34,244 nt of DNA, taken from Saccharothrix sp. NRRL B-16314. GTDB lineage: Bacteria; Actinomycetota; Actinomycetes; Mycobacteriales; Pseudonocardiaceae. Both the position numbers and the translations under genes were made by a program. The stretch is taken from NCBI RefSeq assembly GCF_000716595.1, contig NZ_JNXC01000051.1, positions 1 through 34,244 of the forward strand. Reading direction: 5' to 3'. The notes beneath the pieces are model-generated. The model was not told the DNA's origin, searched no databases, and saw only the letters and a program-made list of their open reading frames with translations. Positions 34,001-34,244 of the stretch are shown here, piece after piece; the stretch's first letter is position 1; each line of letters starts with the position of its first letter.

Positions 34001-34244
34001 GCACCGGCTGCACCACGTCCACCCGGTCCAACCCCGGAGCACCCTGCACGCCGCGGACCACGTCGAGCAACGACCACTCCACATACGGCGAGAGTGCCTC
34101 GGCGCAGTCGCGCATGCGGTCGGCGAACACCGGAGCCGACTCCAACAACTCCACCGCCATGCCCTGCCACTGCGCACCCTGACCCGGGAACACGAACGCC
34201 ACCCGACCCGCCGGCAGCGCCTCACCCACCACCACCCGGTCCGA
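31050..34244 (-). CDS. Type I PKS module end: AT (methylmalonyl type) - KR (A1 type) - ACP - docking (5' truncated)
   Basis: 1,064 codons visible, open beyond the window start of the gene; residues are numbered from GTG 34235. AT: VFPGQGAQW, GHSQG at 102-106 and YASHS at 206-210, both diagnostic of methylmalonyl-CoA selection. Reductive region with only a KR (no DH/ER motifs): NADPH loop TGGTGALGG at 646-654, Lys752, Ser775, Tyr788 and Asn792; Trp780 and absence of the LDD motif mark an A-type KR, with Leu rather than His near 785, hence A1, giving an L-hydroxyl without epimerisation. ACP with IGFDSM (Ser950). C-terminal docking helix ends DDELFKFVEDELGL. The product extends the chain by a propionate unit with a hydroxyl, then passes it to the KS protein at 28656-31028. 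Confidence 0.94.
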   Translation of the reverse strand, partial: SDRVVVGEALPAGRVAFVFPGQGAQWQGMAVELLESAPVFADRMRDCAEALSPYVEWSLLDVVRGVQGAPGLDRVDVVQPVLFAVMVSLAALWESYGVHPDGVVGHSQGEIAAACVAGALSLDDAARVVAVRSRLLLDHTTGNGGAMVSLTEQLDRVQARIARWPGRVGIAAVNGPAAVTLSGDREALVELVEQCQAENVWARWVPVDYASHSPHVESLRADLVDRLAPIQPGPGVVSFHSTVNTGDTDPIAFDATTLGAEYWYRNLREPVHLHQTVRTMLDHGYTTFIEVSPHPVLNLPLEQTAEAHGRAAVVATLRRDAGGLDAFLENAAHAHTTGAAVDWSPLFADRAPRRVELPTYAFEHERFWIDPDTSTTPKHGKAETALWESVDREDVDGLAKALSVEDDRRDSVPAVLDLLSEWRRKHRDEGSSGSWRYQVEWTRYDALPSEARGHWLVVVPSGSADDWTRGIVGAFTATVVELDVANADRRSTADRLRELGNAFDGVLSLLSTADDARAGHPGVSQGLASTVLLTQALGDVGLDAPLWVITRDAVRATADDPGDPAQAAIWGFGRVVALECPHRWGGLLDLPATLDDSAVQGLVSVLGNPDGEDQVAVRPSGVFVRRLIRDDAPAVATRAWTPTGTALVTGGTGALGGHIARWLARSGVEHLVLVSRRGRDAAGAAELEAELVASGVAVTVEACDVADLDAVSGLVDRMRTTMPPIRTVIHAAGVGRPVPVDEITLDSLAEENAAKVVGVENLSRVLGSDLDAFVTYSSGAGVWGSGLLAGYAAANAYLDAFVHDLRRRGVPATSVAWGAWAGEGMGADEVGRELRRRGIVGMTPALALHELHGALERDETSLVVADIRWEDFAPAFASLRGSRFLDRIVTDTADDEAEDTSAALLERLLDLPDSDRVKLLRQTVRQAAAAVLGYADPAEVPLESTFQSIGFDSMAVVRMGRKLSAATGVKLPPTAIFDYATPDALARHLCERVLARVQPTGGHPVDHLEAWVAGIDGAGIAGALDRLDDIAARLRARATTAEVTDLTDATDDELFKFVEDELGL

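Overview
The window is high-GC actinomycete DNA (many GTG starts, Shine-Dalgarno boxes of GGAGG/AAGGGG type, tightly overlapping operons). The gene content (mycobacterium-like sigma-K/fatty-acid neighbourhood, modular type I PKS, LacI/ABC sugar locus) suggests a filamentous member of the Pseudonocardiales (Saccharothrix/Actinosynnema/Lentzea type). That placement is inference; no rRNA or marker gene is present.

Region 1 (1-6408) is a lipid-modification locus. On the minus strand lie a cyclopropane-fatty-acid-synthase-type methyltransferase, a DUF1295 membrane reductase-like protein and the first 34 codons of what looks like an ECF sigma factor. On the plus strand, divergently, lie an alpha/beta hydrolase, an FAD oxidoreductase, a DUF1365 protein and a second CFA-type methyltransferase, each overlapping the next by 4 nt. 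The gene set matches the M. tuberculosis Rv0449c-Rv0445c neighbourhood (FAD oxidoreductase, DUF1365, UfaA1, DUF1295, SigK), and a SigK-like promoter motif sits before the plus-strand operon.

Region 2 (6516-7907) holds a DHFR/RibD-like reductase and a secreted CHRD-like protein, convergent around a strong hairpin.

Region 3 (8017-18766) is an alpha-glucan utilisation locus: a LacI-family regulator divergent from GH13 glucosidase, lipoprotein sugar-binding protein, two ABC permeases, a large secreted GH87-type alpha-1,3-glucanase (mycodextranase) with tandem CBMs, then a second GH13 enzyme. A promoter with a central-CG palindrome just downstream of its -10 lies between regulator and operon. The likely model is extracellular hydrolysis of alpha-1,3-glucan, uptake of the oligosaccharides with a shared ATPase encoded elsewhere, and intracellular cleavage to glucose.

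Region 4 (18767-24632) is mosaic: a decayed MBL-fold remnant, a lower-GC membrane-anchored orphan protein, another remnant, an alpha/beta hydrolase that has lost its nucleophile serine, a divergent LysR regulator, a stand-alone RarA/MgsA C-terminal-domain protein, and a WYL regulator divergent from a RidA protein over a clear inverted repeat.

Region 5 (24633-28618) has a macrolide/sterol-type GT1 glycosyltransferase, then an unusual compact operon: an astacin-like zinc protease without signal peptide, a 62-residue peptide with no basic residue, an 85-residue protein that is a free copy of the protease's own C-terminal domain, and a YbaY-like domain protein; a SAM methyltransferase follows. 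I regard this protease operon as the best candidate for an undescribed system.

Region 6 (28656-34244) is the 3' end of a minus-strand type I PKS cluster: a methylmalonyl-type AT-KR-ACP module end (cut by the window edge) followed by a docked protein with an intact KS, a shortened AT lacking its active site, and no ACP or thioesterase.
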